A DNA stretch of 6,877 nt from Gammaproteobacteria bacterium. Lineage in GTDB: Bacteria; Pseudomonadota; Gammaproteobacteria; GRL18. The stretch's first letter is position 1, and every line of letters begins with the position of its first letter. The translations under genes and the position numbers were made by a program. Below the pieces are notes generated by a model. The model was not told where the DNA came from. It ran no database searches and was given only the letters and a program-made list of their open reading frames with translations. This document shows positions 5,327 through 6,877 of this stretch, in pieces. The DNA lies in NCBI GenBank assembly GCA_024511395.1, contig JANELJ010000012.1, positions 8,847 to 15,723 of the forward strand, in the 5' to 3' direction.

Positions 5327-6709
5327 ATGTTAAAGCCAAAGTATGTATCGCTTGTTTTTATAATCAGCCTGTTTATCAGCAGTACGTTTATCAGTGCTCA
5401 GGTATATGCTAAAGACACCAAAAATGCCCCGGAACCCCTGCCGCTGGATATTCTCAAAGAGTTTACCGATGCCTTTGCCAGCATTAAAAATGACTATATG
5501 GAAAAAATTGACGATAAAACCATTTTAAAAAATGCCATTAAAGGCATGCTCTCCGGACTGGATCCCCATTCCAGTTACCTGGATGAACAGTCTTTCCAGC
5601 ATTTAAAAGAAGGTACCTCCGGTGAATTTGGCGGGCTAGGTATTGAAGTGGGCATGGAAGACGGACTGATTAAGGTCATTTCCCCAATTGATGATACCCC
5701 GGCACAAAAGGCCGGCATTCAGCCAGGAGACTTAATCTTTCGCATTGACGGCAAAGCCGTCAAGGACATGGAACTGGATGAAACCGTTAAACTGATGCGC
5801 GGCAAACCCGGCACCAAAATCGAGCTGACCATCCTGCGTAAAGGCAATGACAAACCCCTTAAAATTACCATTACACGAGCAGTCATTAAAGTTAAGAGCG
5901 TTAAGTCCCGCTTACTTGAAGATGGTTATGGTTATATCCGCATTTCCAGTTTCCAGTCCCGCACGGCTGAACAGCTAAAAAAAGCCCTAAAAAAACTGGT
6001 TAAGGAGAATCATAAGCAGCCCCTGAAGGGACTGGTGCTTGATTTACGCAATAATCCCGGCGGGGTACTTAACGGCTCAGTGGATGTGGCTGATGTTTTC
6101 CTCGATGAAGGGCTGATTGTTTATACCCAAGGACGCATCAAGGATTCTGAACTACGCTTTTCCGCTATCCATGGTGATGCCCTTAAAGGCGCCCCTATGG
6201 TGGTACTGGTTAATGGCGGTTCTGCCTCTGCTTCTGAAATTGTGGCCGGCGCCCTGCAGGATCATCGTCGTGCCATTATTATGGGCTCTACCACTTTCGG
6301 CAAGGGCTCAGTACAGACCATTAAACCGCTGACCACAAAAACAGCCATTAAACTGACAACTGCGCGCTACTATACGCCTTCAGGCCGTTCCATCCAGGCC
6401 GAAGGCATTGTACCGGATATTACCCTGGCTAATGTCAGTCTCGAGGCCAAAAAGAATATGCACTTTGGCCCTATCAAGGAAGCTGATCTTAAAGGCCATC
6501 TGGAACAGACCGATAAAAAAGCAAAGGACAAAAAAACCAGCAGTACTAACAATAAAAAAGACAAAGATAATAAAGAACAGGAAAAGCCGGAAAAGACCGA
6601 CTATGCTCTGCATGAAGCCTTAAACCTGCTTAAAGGCATCAATATTATGAAAAAAGAAAAAACGGATAAAAAAAATAACAGCAGCACACACCAGTATTAT
6701 CCGCCATAA
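5327..6709 (+). CDS. ctpA: Periplasmic C-terminal processing protease CtpA (S41, PDZ)
   Basis: Serine protease of the S41 family that trims or degrades envelope proteins from their C-termini. Its relatives cut peptidoglycan hydrolases and lipoproteins, often with a helper lipoprotein not seen here. The 460 residues begin with a signal peptide (hydrophobic core about 8-25, likely cut after the AQVYA sequence at 24-28). A PDZ domain spans about 100-172 (GLGIEV, GIQPGD), and the catalytic core carries a Ser/Lys dyad at Ser301 (middle Ser of SASAS) and Lys326 (FGKGSVQ), spaced 25 residues as in E. coli Prc. A Lys/Asp/Asn-rich linker (395-424) precedes the conserved C-terminal helix (DYALHEALNLLKG). 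GGAG six bases before ATG 5327 fixes the start over the out-of-frame ATG at 5323. A suboptimal promoter-like pair TTGAAC (5254-5259)/TAATCT (5275-5280), 15-bp spacer, lies in the gap after envC. Placement between envC and yibQ is seen in several Gammaproteobacteria. Confidence 0.96.
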   Translation: MLKPKYVSLVFIISLFISSTFISAQVYAKDTKNAPEPLPLDILKEFTDAFASIKNDYMEKIDDKTILKNAIKGMLSGLDPHSSYLDEQSFQHLKEGTSGEFGGLGIEVGMEDGLIKVISPIDDTPAQKAGIQPGDLIFRIDGKAVKDMELDETVKLMRGKPGTKIELTILRKGNDKPLKITITRAVIKVKSVKSRLLEDGYGYIRISSFQSRTAEQLKKALKKLVKENHKQPLKGLVLDLRNNPGGVLNGSVDVADVFLDEGLIVYTQGRIKDSELRFSAIHGDALKGAPMVVLVNGGSASASEIVAGALQDHRRAIIMGSTTFGKGSVQTIKPLTTKTAIKLTTARYYTPSGRSIQAEGIVPDITLANVSLEAKKNMHFGPIKEADLKGHLEQTDKKAKDKKTSSTNNKKDKDNKEQEKPEKTDYALHEALNLLKGINIMKKEKTDKKNNSSTHQYYPP

Positions 6710-6877
6710 ACGCCTGTTAGCTTCTGCTCTGCTGATGCTCATTAGTTTTGCGGCCAGTGCTCAGCCAGTCACACCTGAAATTCCGGCCGGCTCCAGCTAC
6801 ATCGCTATTATTATTGATGATCTGGGTTACAAATATACCGAAGACAACCGGGCTGTTGACCTGCCCGGTAATGTTAC
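6696..6877 (+). CDS. yibQ: YibQ-like divergent polysaccharide deacetylase family protein, 3' end outside window
   Basis: An open frame runs from just after the TGA at 6648-6650 to the window end. It encodes a basic n-region (RHKR), a hydrophobic core (LLASALLMLISFAASA) ending in a plausible AxA signal-peptidase site before QP, then SSYIAIIIDDLGYK, the opening strand and double-Asp motif of the divergent polysaccharide deacetylase (YibQ/DUF610) family. Members are exported and presumed to act on a glycan; the reaction is unproven. Only about 60 residues are visible. The start is uncertain. No ATG, GTG or TTG precedes the n-region in this frame. ATT 6696 would give a well-formed signal peptide, while ATG 6735 falls inside the hydrophobic core. 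Neither has a Shine-Dalgarno, so translation may depend on coupling to ctpA, whose stop (6707-6709) lies between them. The position after envC and ctpA fits the known gene order. Confidence 0.85.
   Translation, partial: MIRHKRLLASALLMLISFAASAQPVTPEIPAGSSYIAIIIDDLGYKYTEDNRAVDLPGNV

Overview
This window reads as a chromosomal, housekeeping-type segment of a gammaproteobacterium with moderate GC. The main evidence is gene order. A rightward gpmI-envC-ctpA-yibQ run diverges from a leftward yibN(rhodanese)-grxC run, which is the arrangement known around gpmM(gpmI)/envC/yibQ and yibN/grxC in Gammaproteobacteria. The genus cannot be fixed from sequence alone. There is no sign of phage, transposon, CRISPR or RNA genes.

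Left part (1-1916), minus strand: a heptanucleotide tandem repeat lies at the very edge of the window. Reading leftward from 1916, the genes are an ArsR-family regulator, a membrane-anchored rhodanese (YibN-like), glutaredoxin 3 (GrxC) and zinc-ribbon thioredoxin 2 (TrxC). All four depend on cysteine chemistry. The ArsR protein carries Cys46 and Cys112. Their local context (ILC in the early helices, a Cys near the C-terminus) and 66-residue spacing match the persulfide-sensing pair of SqrR/BigR/HlyU regulators. A small sulfur/thiol-stress module is therefore the most attractive hypothesis here. Two inverted repeats, one a good intrinsic terminator, separate arsR from the rhodanese gene.

Middle (1917-2419): a 503-bp AT-rich divergent regulatory region. 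It holds a probable arsR promoter whose -10 overlaps a small palindrome, A/T-tract inverted repeats, a perfect extended -10 element (TGGTATAAT) for the rightward genes, and a roughly 168-nt leader with three possible stem-loops ahead of a gpmI start that lacks a clear Shine-Dalgarno.

Right part (2420-6877), plus strand: cofactor-independent phosphoglycerate mutase (glycolysis), then three cell-envelope genes. These are EnvC (activator of septal amidases, with a degenerate LytM domain), CtpA (periplasmic S41 C-terminal processing protease with a PDZ domain) and the first part of YibQ (divergent polysaccharide deacetylase family, cut by the window end). envC overlaps gpmI and seems to start at TTG. 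yibQ has no well-placed ATG/GTG/TTG start, which is an oddity of its own.

No clearly new multi-gene system is visible. The points most worth following are the predicted persulfide-sensing ArsR beside three thiol/sulfur-transfer genes, trxC standing next to grxC where many relatives have secB, the unusual yibQ start next to an A8 tract, and the intergenic palindromes.
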